A stretch of DNA of 64,000 bases, from contig JBCCFL010000002.1 in the NCBI GenBank assembly GCA_039029735.1, forward strand, positions 124,001 to 188,000, read 5' to 3'. Positions 1 to 8,088 of the stretch are shown here, one piece after another. The translations under genes were made by a program, and so were the position numbers. Below the pieces are notes generated by a model. That model was not told where the DNA came from, searched no databases, and worked only from the letters and a program-made list of their open reading frames with translations. The DNA comes from CADEDH01 sp039029735. GTDB lineage: Bacteria > Actinomycetota > Acidimicrobiia > Acidimicrobiales > SZUA-35. Position 1 is the stretch's first letter. Each line of letters starts with the position of its first letter.

Positions 1-261
1 ATGGTGGTGGTGCTCGTTGATGGGTTGGTGGGCCCCACCGACCTCGATCAGGAGATGCTCGACTGGCTCCGGGCCCACGACATCCCCCACACCGTGGTGG
101 CCACCAAGCACGACAAGGTGAAGGCATCGATCCGCACCAAGCGCAAACGGGCCCTGGCCGAAGGCTGCCAGCTCGAACCCGGCGACATCGTGTGGGTGAG
201 TTCCCAGAACGGCACGGGGATCGACCGTCTGCGCAGCCTGATGCTCGGCTGGCTCGAATAG
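1..261 (+). CDS. engB: Ribosome biogenesis GTP-binding protein EngB/YsxC, C-terminal part
   Basis: This is the last 86 residues of a TrmE-Era-EngA-EngB-Septin GTPase that assists large-subunit ribosome assembly in the cytoplasm. The reading frame is open to the left edge, so the ATG at position 1 is internal and not the start. The fragment begins near the G3 region (VVVLVDG, then GPTDLDQEMLDWL, typical of EngB). It keeps the G4 motif as TKHDKV and a G5-like SSQNGTGID before the closing amphipathic helix and TAG. Length from G3 to the end matches the family. The Walker A region lies outside the window. Family assignment is firm; the symbol follows from the GPT-D-QML spacing. Confidence 0.85.
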   Translation: MVVVLVDGLVGPTDLDQEMLDWLRAHDIPHTVVATKHDKVKASIRTKRKRALAEGCQLEPGDIVWVSSQNGTGIDRLRSLMLGWLE

Positions 262-276
262 CGCCCATCCGGGACA

Positions 277-1488
277 ATGAGCAGCATGTCTGACGTCACT
301 GCTGCCGACACTACCCTCGTCGACGATGCCCTCGACGCGCTCTTCGCCGCCGCCTCGCCCACCATGGGAGGCAAGGAGTTCCGCGGTCACCAGTTCGATC
401 ACGGCCTCGCCTGGGTGCACTTCGACAAAGGCCACGGCGGGCTGGGCGTGAGCCCACAGCTCCAGAAACGGGTGGAGGAACGGCTCCGGGCCGAGAAGGC
501 GCCCGGCGCCGATCCGGCCAGCTTCTTCCTGAACCTCGCCGGGCCCACGATCCACACCCACGGCAACGAGGAGCAGAAGGCCCGGTTCCTGCGGCCGATG
601 TTCACCGGCGAGGAACGCTGGTGCCAGCTCTTCAGCGAGCCCGGTGCCGGATCTGACTTCGCCGGCCTCGCCACCAAGGCCGTGCAAGACGGTGAGGAGT
701 GGATCGTGAACGGGCAGAAGGTGTGGAACACCATCGCCCACCTGGCCGACTGGGGCATGCTCGTCACCCGCTCCAACCCAGACCTGCCCAAGCACAAGGG
801 CATGACCTACTTCGCGGTCGACATGCAGTCGCCCGGCGTTGAGGTGCGGCCACTGCGCCAGATCACGGGCGAAGCCGAGTTCAACGAGGTCTACATGACC
901 GACGCCCGAATCCCCGATGCCAATCGCATCGGCGACGTCGGTGAGGGCTGGCGGGTGTCGCTCACCACGCTCATGAACGAGCGATCGGCCATCGGTGGCG
1001 GTGGTGCCCCCAAGCGTGGCTCGGGGGCGATCGCGGCGTTGGTCGGGGTGTGGGAGAAGCTGCCCGACGATGAGAAGACGGCGGTTCGACGCGACGAGTT
1101 GATGCAGCTGTGGATCGAGGCGGAAACCCTGCGCCTCACCAACATGCGCGCCAGCGAGAACCGTCGGGCCGGCAATCCCGGACCCGAGGGATCGGTGGCG
1201 AAGCTCGCCTACTCGAACCTCAACAAGTCGATCTTCGAAGCCGCCGTCGCGTTCCAGGGCCCGACGGGTTTGATCGGCTACGACTACACCTTCCGGCGCC
1301 CCGAGGAGCTGTCGGCCACCGGCAGCGAGAACGGGGTCGGCCACGCCTTCCTTCGAGTGCGGGCCAACTCGATCGAGGGTGGCACCAGCGAGATCATGCG
1401 CAACATCCTCGGCGAGCAGGTGCTGGGATTGCCCGGTGAGCCCAGGGTGGACAAGGACGTGCCCTGGGTGGACGTTCCGAGGAGCTGA
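277..1488 (+). CDS. Acyl-CoA dehydrogenase family protein
   Basis: This FAD-dependent alpha,beta-dehydrogenase acts on an acyl-CoA thioester, probably in beta-oxidation or degradation of a branched or cyclic acid. At about 403 residues it has normal length. The N-terminal helical part is followed by the flavin-contact segment (QLFSEPGAGSDFAGL, then WNTIAHLADWG) and a C-terminal helical domain ending in SIEGGTSEIMRNILGEQVL, the usual substrate and flavin loop. A second ATG at 286 is an equally good start. GACAAT lies 7 nt before it, resembling the leaderless -10 boxes seen elsewhere in the window. The next gene starts 2 bases after the stop, so the two are probably co-transcribed. The substrate cannot be read from sequence. 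Confidence 0.9.
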   Translation: MSSMSDVTAADTTLVDDALDALFAAASPTMGGKEFRGHQFDHGLAWVHFDKGHGGLGVSPQLQKRVEERLRAEKAPGADPASFFLNLAGPTIHTHGNEEQKARFLRPMFTGEERWCQLFSEPGAGSDFAGLATKAVQDGEEWIVNGQKVWNTIAHLADWGMLVTRSNPDLPKHKGMTYFAVDMQSPGVEVRPLRQITGEAEFNEVYMTDARIPDANRIGDVGEGWRVSLTTLMNERSAIGGGGAPKRGSGAIAALVGVWEKLPDDEKTAVRRDELMQLWIEAETLRLTNMRASENRRAGNPGPEGSVAKLAYSNLNKSIFEAAVAFQGPTGLIGYDYTFRRPEELSATGSENGVGHAFLRVRANSIEGGTSEIMRNILGEQVLGLPGEPRVDKDVPWVDVPRS

Positions 1489-1490
1489 CC

Positions 1491-2303
1491 GTGATCCCCA
1501 CCGAGGCCCAGATCGAGACCTTCCGACGCGACGGTGTGGTGAAGGTGGAGCGCGCCGTCGATGAGCACTGGATCGACGCCCTCACCGCCGACGCCGAACG
1601 GGAGCTCGCGGCGCCGGGGGAGTGGCTGAGCGACACCAACCCGGGGGCCACGGTGGATCGACTCTTCACCAGTCGCTACCGGTGGCAGCACGAGCCCGTG
1701 ATCGACTCCTTCATCCATACCAGCGGGGTGGCCGAGCTGGCGGCCCGGCTGATGGGCAGCGATTCCGCGCGGTTCTACTTCGACCATCTGCTGGTGAAGG
1801 AACCCCAGACCACGGCGCCGACGCCATGGCATCAGGATCTTCCCTACTGGCCGTTCCTCGGTCGCCAGATCGGCTCCGTGTGGGTGGCCCTCACCTCGGC
1901 CACGGTGACGGGCAGCTCGCTCGAGTTCGTGCGGGCCAGCCACGACTGGAACAAGGTGTTCATTCCAACGGCCTTCGCCGGTCAGTCGGACTGGCTCGAC
2001 GACTTCGCGGGCGGTGAGCCGTGCCCCGACATCGAGGCGGCCCGCGACGACTACGACATCGTTGGCTTCGAAGTCGAGCCGGGCGACGCGCTCGTGTTCT
2101 CGGCCTGGACCGTACATGGATCACCCGGTAACGCGGAGGACTCACGACGGGTGGCGTTCTCCACTCGCTGGTTGGGCGACGACACCGTGTGGCAACCCCA
2201 TCCCGGATGCGACCCCACCGTGGATCCGGCGACGGTGTCCGTGGCCCCCGGCGCCTACCCGGCCGACGACGCCCGCTTCCCGCTGGTCTGGTCGGCCGCC
2301 TGA
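1491..2303 (+). CDS. Phytanoyl-CoA dioxygenase (PhyH) family protein
   Basis: This is an Fe(II)/2-oxoglutarate-dependent oxygenase of the PhyH family, 270 residues, which hydroxylates an organic substrate. The iron triad is visible: H114 and D116 in PWHQDLPYW and the distal H209 in WTVHGSPGN. The arginine at 219/220 (SRRVAFSTRW) is placed to bind 2-oxoglutarate. The start is GTG, 2 bases after the acyl-CoA dehydrogenase stop, so the pair forms an operon. That suggests an acyl or acyl-CoA substrate, although many bacterial PhyH proteins act on small metabolites. A palindromic hairpin holds the stop codon. The opposite strand carries a second, different PhyH protein ending 30 bases away. Confidence 0.88.
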   Translation: MIPTEAQIETFRRDGVVKVERAVDEHWIDALTADAERELAAPGEWLSDTNPGATVDRLFTSRYRWQHEPVIDSFIHTSGVAELAARLMGSDSARFYFDHLLVKEPQTTAPTPWHQDLPYWPFLGRQIGSVWVALTSATVTGSSLEFVRASHDWNKVFIPTAFAGQSDWLDDFAGGEPCPDIEAARDDYDIVGFEVEPGDALVFSAWTVHGSPGNAEDSRRVAFSTRWLGDDTVWQPHPGCDPTVDPATVSVAPGAYPADDARFPLVWSAA

Positions 2304-2313
2304 GCGCTCAGGC
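2298..2313. terminator. Palindromic hairpin containing the stop codon, convergent genes
   Basis: GCCTGAGC directly followed by GCTCAGGC is a perfect 16-bp palindrome, which folds as a 6-bp stem with a GCGC loop. The TGA of the rightward gene lies in the left arm at 2301-2303. It sits between convergent genes and can work on both strands. No U-tract follows, so intrinsic termination is inferred from position and symmetry only. Confidence 0.5.
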
Positions 2314-2333
2314 TGGTCGGACCGGCCGGCGCA

Positions 2334-3935
2334 TCAACCCGGAAGGCTCCAGCGTCGTGCGTTGAGCAGCCGGAGGAGGCGCGCCGAGTCGGCCGCCGCG
2401 ATCTCAGGGGTGCGGGCGAGCGCCTCGACGAGGAGGCCGACGACGTAGCGGTCGCCGTCGGGAGCCGCCTCGATGGCGTCGATGACCGCCGTCGCCAGCG
2501 GTGCGTCCACGGCGTTGTTGGCCGCCGCCTGTACGAGGGCCTGCGCCGCCTCCTCCCGCACCGTGGATCGGGAGCCGCCGGCGCCGTTGCTGTTGTCGGG
2601 TTCGGCCGCGGGATCGAGCCGGGCGACCAGCGCAGCCACGATGGCCGGGCCGTCCGCGTCGGAGTGTCGCACGGCGTAGCCGAGGCTGCATGCGGCGTTG
2701 GAGCGCACGAGGTCGTCATCGTCATTGCCCACCGCATCGATCAGCCCCGCCACGGCCGCGGCGTCGGTGCCGGTGGCGGAGTGGCCGAGCGCGCCGACCG
2801 CTGCCCGTCGAACCGGTGCCCGCTCGTCGGTGAGTGCAGCGGCGGCAGTGGCCACCCCGGCGGCACCGGCGGCCCGCAGACCGTTCGCCGCGGCCCGTCG
2901 CACGCGCTCTTCATCGTGACGGAGCCCGGCTCCGAGTTCGGCAAGGCTGGCCGTTGGGTCGGGATCGCTCGTTGCTGCTGCGGCAAGCGAGTAGGCGGCG
3001 TCGATCCGGGCAGGTTCGTGGTCGGCGTCGAGGGCGTCGGTTCCGTGCACCGTGTGGTCCCGGTCGCCGAGATCGGTCCCGCCTGGGCGGGGTTTGCCGC
3101 CGGTGAGCCACGACCAGGTGGCTGCTGCCGGCGACGCTGGCGTGGGCCCGACCGATGGCGTGGGGTCGACCACGCGACCAACGTGGAACTTGTAGAGGTA
3201 GCGCGGGGCTTCGGCTCCCGTCGTGCGCGACCCACGGTGGACGAGGTCGTAGTGCGCGAGCACCACCGATCCGGCCGGCACGGTCACGAACCGGGGCTCG
3301 GCCGCAGCCGAGCCGAAGGCCCGTTGAACGGCGGCGGTGAGCACCTGATCTCGAGCCGCCAGGTCATCGTCGTCGAGCGCACCGCCCCGAACGGTGCGGT
3401 CGATCCGATCGCCCGGATGCCAGGAGCCGTCGGCTCGTTCGTGGTCGATGGACCAGTACTGGCTGGCGGGCACCACCTGCGTCGGGCCGTTGGTGAGCGT
3501 GACTGCCTGCGGGTAGTAGAAGAGCAGCACGCACTCCGGTCGGTGGCTCCTGATGTGGCCACGTTCGTTCCAGGGCAGGTTGCCGTCCTGATGAAACAAC
3601 TGGTCGGCGGGGCTCGACTGATGACAGAAGCTGTGAGGGTGCACCATGTGCCCCGGCCCAACGATCGCATCGAGCGCGCCGGCCACCGCAGCATCGGTGA
3701 GCATCCGGTCGAGCAATGGGATCCGGGCCCGCAAGTTGTCGCCGAGGATGTCGAGATGTGCGGTGGGGCTCTTCGTCGCCGCTGCCTCGGCATAGAGCCC
3801 CTCGGCGTGGTGGTACAGCGCGTCGTGATCTTCGACGGTCAGCGACGAGGGCGAGATGACCAGGTAGCCATCGGTGCAGAACCGCCACACGTCGGCCTCG
3901 TCCAACACCGAGGACGACGCCCGACTCTTCGTCAT
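2334..3935 (-). CDS. PhyH-type dioxygenase fused to HEAT repeats
   Basis: A 533-residue two-part protein. Residues 1-260 are a PhyH/2-oxoglutarate oxygenase: H115 and D117 in LFHQDGN, distal H233 in LVHRGSRT and an arginine in APRYLYKFH. Residues 300-533 are alanine-rich helical repeats of HEAT/PBS-lyase type (for example RRAAANGLRAAG, VRRAAVGALGHS, VRSNAACSLGYA), expected to be a protein-binding superhelix. The ATG at 3935 overlaps the stop of the upstream membrane-protein gene (ATGA). The frame stays open further upstream, but that part is the shadow of the membrane gene. PhyH plus HEAT is an uncommon combination. The substrate is unknown, and the repeats may dock the enzyme on a partner. 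Confidence 0.8.
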   Translation of the reverse strand: MTKSRASSSVLDEADVWRFCTDGYLVISPSSLTVEDHDALYHHAEGLYAEAAATKSPTAHLDILGDNLRARIPLLDRMLTDAAVAGALDAIVGPGHMVHPHSFCHQSSPADQLFHQDGNLPWNERGHIRSHRPECVLLFYYPQAVTLTNGPTQVVPASQYWSIDHERADGSWHPGDRIDRTVRGGALDDDDLAARDQVLTAAVQRAFGSAAAEPRFVTVPAGSVVLAHYDLVHRGSRTTGAEAPRYLYKFHVGRVVDPTPSVGPTPASPAAATWSWLTGGKPRPGGTDLGDRDHTVHGTDALDADHEPARIDAAYSLAAAATSDPDPTASLAELGAGLRHDEERVRRAAANGLRAAGAAGVATAAAALTDERAPVRRAAVGALGHSATGTDAAAVAGLIDAVGNDDDDLVRSNAACSLGYAVRHSDADGPAIVAALVARLDPAAEPDNSNGAGGSRSTVREEAAQALVQAAANNAVDAPLATAVIDAIEAAPDGDRYVVGLLVEALARTPEIAAADSARLLRLLNARRWSLPG

Positions 3936-4351
3936 GTCGAGAACAGCTGCCGGAATGGTCGGATGTTCCAGCCGATGTGGATGAACATCACGAGGACGGC
4001 GAGCAGGCCGGTGATCTGGTGCGGCGTTGCGAACCCGGCGACGTCCCACCACGCGGGGAACCCAGTGATCGTGCAGATCGCCACGAGCGCGAAGAATACT
4101 GCGTTGAGTACGCCGAGCCCGAACTGCCGGTCTTGTCGGCCCCGCTTGATCAGCCGCATGATCCAGCCCCAGTTGCCGGTCATGTGTACGGCGATGATCG
4201 GAATCGCCACGATGCCGATCCACGAGTGCTGGAGGTACCGCTCCGGGTTCCCGAAGTCACCTTCCCTCGTGATGAAGAGGGCGATGAAGGTGATGAAGAT
4301 GATCACGTCGAAGGTGATCTTGACGGCGCGCCGACGAGCAAAGGCAAGCAC
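3932..4351 (-). CDS. Small four-helix membrane protein, DUF4405/cytochrome b561-like
   Basis: About 139 residues with four hydrophobic helices. Histidines lie at helix ends in the pattern of di-haem b-type membrane proteins: HSWIGIVAIPIIAVHMTGNWG, cut here by its helix boundary, then HQITGLLAVL and MFIHIGWNI. This fits DUF4405-like or cytochrome b561-like proteins, so haem binding is plausible but inferred. The GTG at 4351 is preferred: CAGACT lies 6 nt upstream, and the longer frame to 4447 would overlap the kinase gene. Its stop overlaps the ATG of the PhyH-HEAT gene, so translation is coupled and the two products may work together. It may pass electrons for the oxygenase or for the nearby ferric-reductase-like protein. 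Confidence 0.65.
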   Translation of the reverse strand: MLAFARRRAVKITFDVIIFITFIALFITREGDFGNPERYLQHSWIGIVAIPIIAVHMTGNWGWIMRLIKRGRQDRQFGLGVLNAVFFALVAICTITGFPAWWDVAGFATPHQITGLLAVLVMFIHIGWNIRPFRQLFST

Positions 4352-4409
4352 CGCGGGAGTCTGACACAGACTGTCCCGGAAACGAACGGGGCTGCCGAGG
4401 CCGTCGGGA

Positions 4410-5816
4410 TCAGACCATCGGGAGTCGAACCGTGACCAACGCCCCACCCAACGCGCTGTCGCCGATCACCACGGTGCCATCGTGATCAGTTGCGATCTGA
4501 CGCACGATCGCCAGGCCGAGGCCGGATCCGCCTGCCTCCCGGTCGCGGGCCTCGTCGAGCCGCGAAAATCGTTCGAACACCCGCTCGCGCTCTGCCTCCG
4601 GGATGCCGGGCCCGTCGTCGCCGACCTCGAGCACCACCTCGGAGCCGAGGGGGCGGCAACGAATGCTCACGGTGTCGCCGTAGCGGGCGGCGTTGTCGAG
4701 CAGGTTGCGCACCATCCGGCGCAGATCGTGGGCGCGGCCCGGCATGCTCGCCGGCTCGATGGCATCGAAGCGAACGGTGGCGCGGTCGGTGGCGGTGACC
4801 ATCTCCGCCTCGTCGAACACGATGTCGTCGAGGTGCACGGTGCGCACCTCGGGCCGCGCCCCCTGGCCGTCGGCATGGGTGGCGAGGAACAACAGGTTGT
4901 CGATCAGCTCCCGCAACCGGTCAGTCTCACCGGTGAGTCGCCGCTGCAGCACCGGCCACTGCTCGTCGTCGAGGTTCGCTGTCTCCAGCATGGCCCGCAC
5001 GTTGGCCACGGGGCTCTTGAGCTCATGCGAGGCGTCGGCGGTGAACTGGCGCTGGGCGCTGGCATGGGCGTCGAGCCGGTCGAGCATCCCGTTCATCGTC
5101 ACGGCCAGCTGCTCGATTTCGTCGCCGGTGCCCGGCACCTCCACCCGGGTGCCGAGGTGGGCGCCCGTGATGGCGTCGGTCTCGCGGCGGATCCGCTCGA
5201 CCGGTGCCAGTGCTCGGCCGGTGACCCACCAGCCGAGCAGCCCTGAGATCAGCACGACCACGGGCACCACCACAGCCGACGAGGTGGCAACGGCCCGCAT
5301 CGTCTCGGTGATCACCTCGGTGTCGGCGCCGGTCACCACCACGAGTTGGCCGTCAGCTGTGGTGGCCGCCGCCATCCGCAGCTTCTTCTCCTCGACCTCG
5401 AACTCGTTGGGCTTGCGCTCCTCGACCACCAAGGTGAGGTTGGACAGGCCGTTGAGATCCGGCGGGAGCGGGTTGCCTCGGGGGAGAAGAGATCCACTCG
5501 ACGACACGAGCTCGCCGTCGGGGGTGGCGATCCACACGAACGCCTCCTCCTGCAGCGGCTCCACCAATGCCTCGGGCGCCGTGCCCTGATCGATGAGGGC
5601 GGCGCGGTCGCGAGCCTGAGCCTTCAACGTGTCATCGAGGTTGGCCGACAGGCTCGACTGCAAGAGGTAGACCAACCCGAGCTCGCCGATCGTCAGGGCC
5701 ACGGCCACCACCACGGCCGACAGCACCGCCGCTCGGATCCGCACGGTCCGGAGTGCGCGGCGAAGCCTGGCGCCGAGCCGCCACAGATGCGAGCCGCCGT
5801 TGGGATCAGCCGCCAT
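4410..5816 (-). CDS. Two-component sensor histidine kinase
   Basis: A membrane sensor kinase of about 468 residues, partner of the regulator whose gene overlaps it by 11 bases. Order: short cytoplasmic N-terminus, first membrane helix (about 25-50), an extracytoplasmic sensor domain of about 110 residues, second helix, HAMP linker, HisKA with the phosphorylated histidine in SHELKSPVANVRAM, and HATPase_c with NLLDNAARYG (N box), DDGPGIP (G1) and GGSGLGLAIV (G2). All catalytic motifs are intact. The frame is open upstream to 6239, but the ATG at 5816 fits the operon overlap. The signal is unknown; the divergent ferric-reductase-like gene suggests metal or redox stress. Confidence 0.93.
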   Translation of the reverse strand: MAADPNGGSHLWRLGARLRRALRTVRIRAAVLSAVVVAVALTIGELGLVYLLQSSLSANLDDTLKAQARDRAALIDQGTAPEALVEPLQEEAFVWIATPDGELVSSSGSLLPRGNPLPPDLNGLSNLTLVVEERKPNEFEVEEKKLRMAAATTADGQLVVVTGADTEVITETMRAVATSSAVVVPVVVLISGLLGWWVTGRALAPVERIRRETDAITGAHLGTRVEVPGTGDEIEQLAVTMNGMLDRLDAHASAQRQFTADASHELKSPVANVRAMLETANLDDEQWPVLQRRLTGETDRLRELIDNLLFLATHADGQGARPEVRTVHLDDIVFDEAEMVTATDRATVRFDAIEPASMPGRAHDLRRMVRNLLDNAARYGDTVSIRCRPLGSEVVLEVGDDGPGIPEAERERVFERFSRLDEARDREAGGSGLGLAIVRQIATDHDGTVVIGDSALGGALVTVRLPMV

Positions 5817-6483
5817 CGGACTCGAGCCGGTAGCCGGCGCCGCGCACCGTGGTGATGGCAGCGCGATCGAACGGGAGGTCGATCTTCTTGCGGAGTGACC
5901 GGATGTACACCTCCACGATGTTGGGGTCGCCCTCGAACGAGAAATCCCACACGTGGTTGATGATGTCGGGCTTCGACACCACCTGCCCCACGTGCCGCAT
6001 GAGTACCTCCAAGATTGCGAACTCACGGGCGGTGAGCTCGATGGCCCCGTCGCCCCGTCGCACCTCGTGGGTGGCGGGGTCGAGCTGGAGATCGCCGGCG
6101 GCGAGCACGACCGGTCGCTCCTGTCCCCGACGCCGCAGGAGCGCTCGCAGCCGAGCGAGGAGCACCACGAAGGCGAAGGGCTTGGTGAGGTAGTCGTCGG
6201 CCCCGGTGTCGAGGCCCTCGGCCTCGTCGAGCTCGCCATCCTTGGCAGTCAGCATCAACACCGGCGTCCAGTTGTCGCGCTCGCGCAAGGTACGGCACAC
6301 GACGAATCCGTTGATCTTCGGGAGCATGAGGTCGAGCACGATGGCGTCGTAGGGCACCTCGCCGGCAAGCCAGAGCGCCTCTTCGCCGTCGGTGGCCACG
6401 TCGACGGCGAAGCCCTCGGCTTCGAGGCCAGACCGCAGCGACGCGGCGAGCGCGGTCTCGTCCTCCACGACCAGTAGACGCAT
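5806..6483 (-). CDS. Response regulator, OmpR/PhoB family
   Basis: A 225-residue transcription factor. The receiver domain (1-115) has the acidic pair E7/D8, phospho-acceptor D51 in VLDLMLP, and the conserved K in LTKPFAF. The C-terminal winged helix (130-220) carries LTAREFAILEVLM and the recognition part VYIRSLRKKID, ending with TVRGAGYRLE. It should be phosphorylated by the overlapping kinase. TAGGGT lies 6 nt before the ATG, so the mRNA is probably leaderless. The promoter faces that of the ferric-reductase-like gene across 94 bp, where an 11-bp-period direct repeat could be its binding site. Confidence 0.94.
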   Translation of the reverse strand: MRLLVVEDETALAASLRSGLEAEGFAVDVATDGEEALWLAGEVPYDAIVLDLMLPKINGFVVCRTLRERDNWTPVLMLTAKDGELDEAEGLDTGADDYLTKPFAFVVLLARLRALLRRRGQERPVVLAAGDLQLDPATHEVRRGDGAIELTAREFAILEVLMRHVGQVVSKPDIINHVWDFSFEGDPNIVEVYIRSLRKKIDLPFDRAAITTVRGAGYRLESDGG

Positions 6484-6577
6484 TCGCCAACCCTACGGCG
6501 CGGGCGATGCCGGCGGATGCGGCGGTGGCTCGTTCGGTTCAGCCCCGCTTCAGCTTCCGATTCGTACGGTTCGCCTC
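6484..6577. promoter_or_regulatory. Divergent leaderless promoters with OmpR-type direct repeat
   Basis: Leftward -10 TAGGGT (6490-6495) is 6 nt from the regulator ATG. Rightward -10 TACGGT (6565-6570) is 7 nt from the reductase GTG. Between them TTCAGC occurs twice with 5 nt in between (6538-6543 and 6549-6554). This 11-bp period is typical of PhoB/OmpR dimers, and the repeat falls over the rightward -35 zone. Binding by the adjacent regulator is inferred. Confidence 0.55.
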
Positions 6578-8020
6578 GTGACCACGACTCGTACTGCGCT
6601 CGATCCCCGGTCGTCCCAGTCGGTGCTTCGGCGCCTGCTCGGCCGGCCCTCGGACTGGCACCTCCGCATGCCTCGTCTGCCCCGATTCAATCCTGGCCTC
6701 CACACGTTGGGCCCGCTCGCCCTCCTGGCCAGCCTCGCGGTGTCGTGGCCGGCCTTTGCCGGTGCCACCGGTGACGGGGGCAACGTGGCCTTCGGCCTCT
6801 ACATCGGGGCGGTGTCGATCATCCTCATGGCGTGGAGCTTCCTGCTCGCCGTGCGGATCCCGTTCCTCGAACCGTTCTTCGGTGGCCTCGATCGGATGTA
6901 TCAGGTGCACCGCTGGGCGGGCACCTTCGCCGCCATCACGATGTTCCTCCACACCTCCATCGAACCGGAGATCGACGGTGGTATCCGGGGCGCCAGCGAA
7001 TCGTTGGCCGACACCGCCGAGGAACTCGCCGGCACCGGCGAGGTGATGATCTACGGCCTCATCGCCCTCTCACTGCTCCGCTGGTTCCCGTACCGCTGGT
7101 GGCGCCTGACCCACAAGCTGTTCGGCATCCCGTTCGCCTTCGCCTGCTTCCATTTCTTCACTGCCGAGAAGACCTACGCCAACGATTCGGCCTGGGGCAT
7201 CTGGTTCGGCGCCATCATGGTGATCGGTCTCGTGACCTACGTGTGGCGTGTGTTCAAGCGAGACATGGTCACTCCCGGCCTGCGCTACAAGGTGACCGAG
7301 TCCACCGTGCGGGGGTCGACGCTCGAGATCGCCATGGAACCCACCCGCAAGGCGCTCGACTACCGCGCCGGACAGTTCGCCGTGCTCAAGGTGCAGGAGC
7401 CGGGGCTGCGGGAGCCGCACGTGTTCACCATCGCCTCGTCACCCTCAGATGGCGAACTCCGGTTCTTCATCCGTGACCTCGGTGACTGGACGGGCGAGAT
7501 GCTCGCCCGAGGCGAGGATCTCCTCGGCTCGACCGTGATCGTGGAGGGGCCCTACGGGCGTTTCGAACCGCTCGGTCACAATGCCACCCGCACCGTGTGG
7601 GTGGCTGGCGGCGTTGGCATCACGCCGTTCCTGTCGGCCATGATCGATCTGGATCCGATGGAGGATCCCGTCCATCGACCCACGCTGTTCTACGCCGTAC
7701 GGTCGGCCGACGATGCCATGGCCATCGAGGTACTGCGTCGGGCCGAGTACGAGCTGCGCCTCAACCTCGTGATCTGCAGCTCCGCCGACGGGCGACGCTT
7801 CACGCCGGAGTTGATGGAGCAGGTCGTCGGATCCGATCTGCGGGGCGCCCAGGTGGCGGTCTGTGGGCCGGCCGGGCTGGTGGCCACCGTCGATCGCACG
7901 GCCCGCCGACTGGGGGCCAGTGATGTCGAACACGAGGACTTCGACATTCGTCAGGGCTTCGGGCCCGACCTCTCCCGTGACGTCCACTCGGTGGTGCGCA
8001 GCGTCACCGACCGTGGTTGA
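6578..8020 (+). CDS. Ferric-reductase-like transmembrane flavoprotein (ferredoxin reductase fold)
   Basis: About 480 residues. The N-terminal half is a ferric-reductase-type transmembrane domain with histidines placed for two haems (HRWAGTFAAITMFLHTS and RLTHKLFGIPFAFACFH). The C-terminal half is an FNR-type module: FAD site near YRAGQFAVLKV and HVFTIASSPS, and NAD(P)H site at VAGGVGITPFLSAM and VAVCGPAGLV. It would carry electrons from NAD(P)H across the membrane to ferric iron, another metal or oxygen. The GTG start at 6578 is chosen because TACGGT lies 7 nt upstream; the frame is open further left but runs into the regulator gene. It is probably under the adjacent two-component system. The acceptor is unknown. 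Confidence 0.82.
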   Translation: MTTTRTALDPRSSQSVLRRLLGRPSDWHLRMPRLPRFNPGLHTLGPLALLASLAVSWPAFAGATGDGGNVAFGLYIGAVSIILMAWSFLLAVRIPFLEPFFGGLDRMYQVHRWAGTFAAITMFLHTSIEPEIDGGIRGASESLADTAEELAGTGEVMIYGLIALSLLRWFPYRWWRLTHKLFGIPFAFACFHFFTAEKTYANDSAWGIWFGAIMVIGLVTYVWRVFKRDMVTPGLRYKVTESTVRGSTLEIAMEPTRKALDYRAGQFAVLKVQEPGLREPHVFTIASSPSDGELRFFIRDLGDWTGEMLARGEDLLGSTVIVEGPYGRFEPLGHNATRTVWVAGGVGITPFLSAMIDLDPMEDPVHRPTLFYAVRSADDAMAIEVLRRAEYELRLNLVICSSADGRRFTPELMEQVVGSDLRGAQVAVCGPAGLVATVDRTARRLGASDVEHEDFDIRQGFGPDLSRDVHSVVRSVTDRG

Positions 8021-8075
8021 GGTGCTGGGAACGCGCCCTTCTCATCGCCGAAATCTGCGCGTAACAGTGCCTGAT

Positions 8076-8081
8076 TACGGT
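8076..8081 (+). promoter_or_regulatory. -10 box TACGGT for the ACT-domain gene
   Basis: TACGGT ends 7 nt before the ATG at 8089, the same hexamer and spacing as at the ferric-reductase gene. The transcript would begin at or next to the start codon. This favours ATG 8089 over the in-frame GTG at 8080, which overlaps the box. Confidence 0.55.
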
Positions 8082-8088
8082 GACCTTC

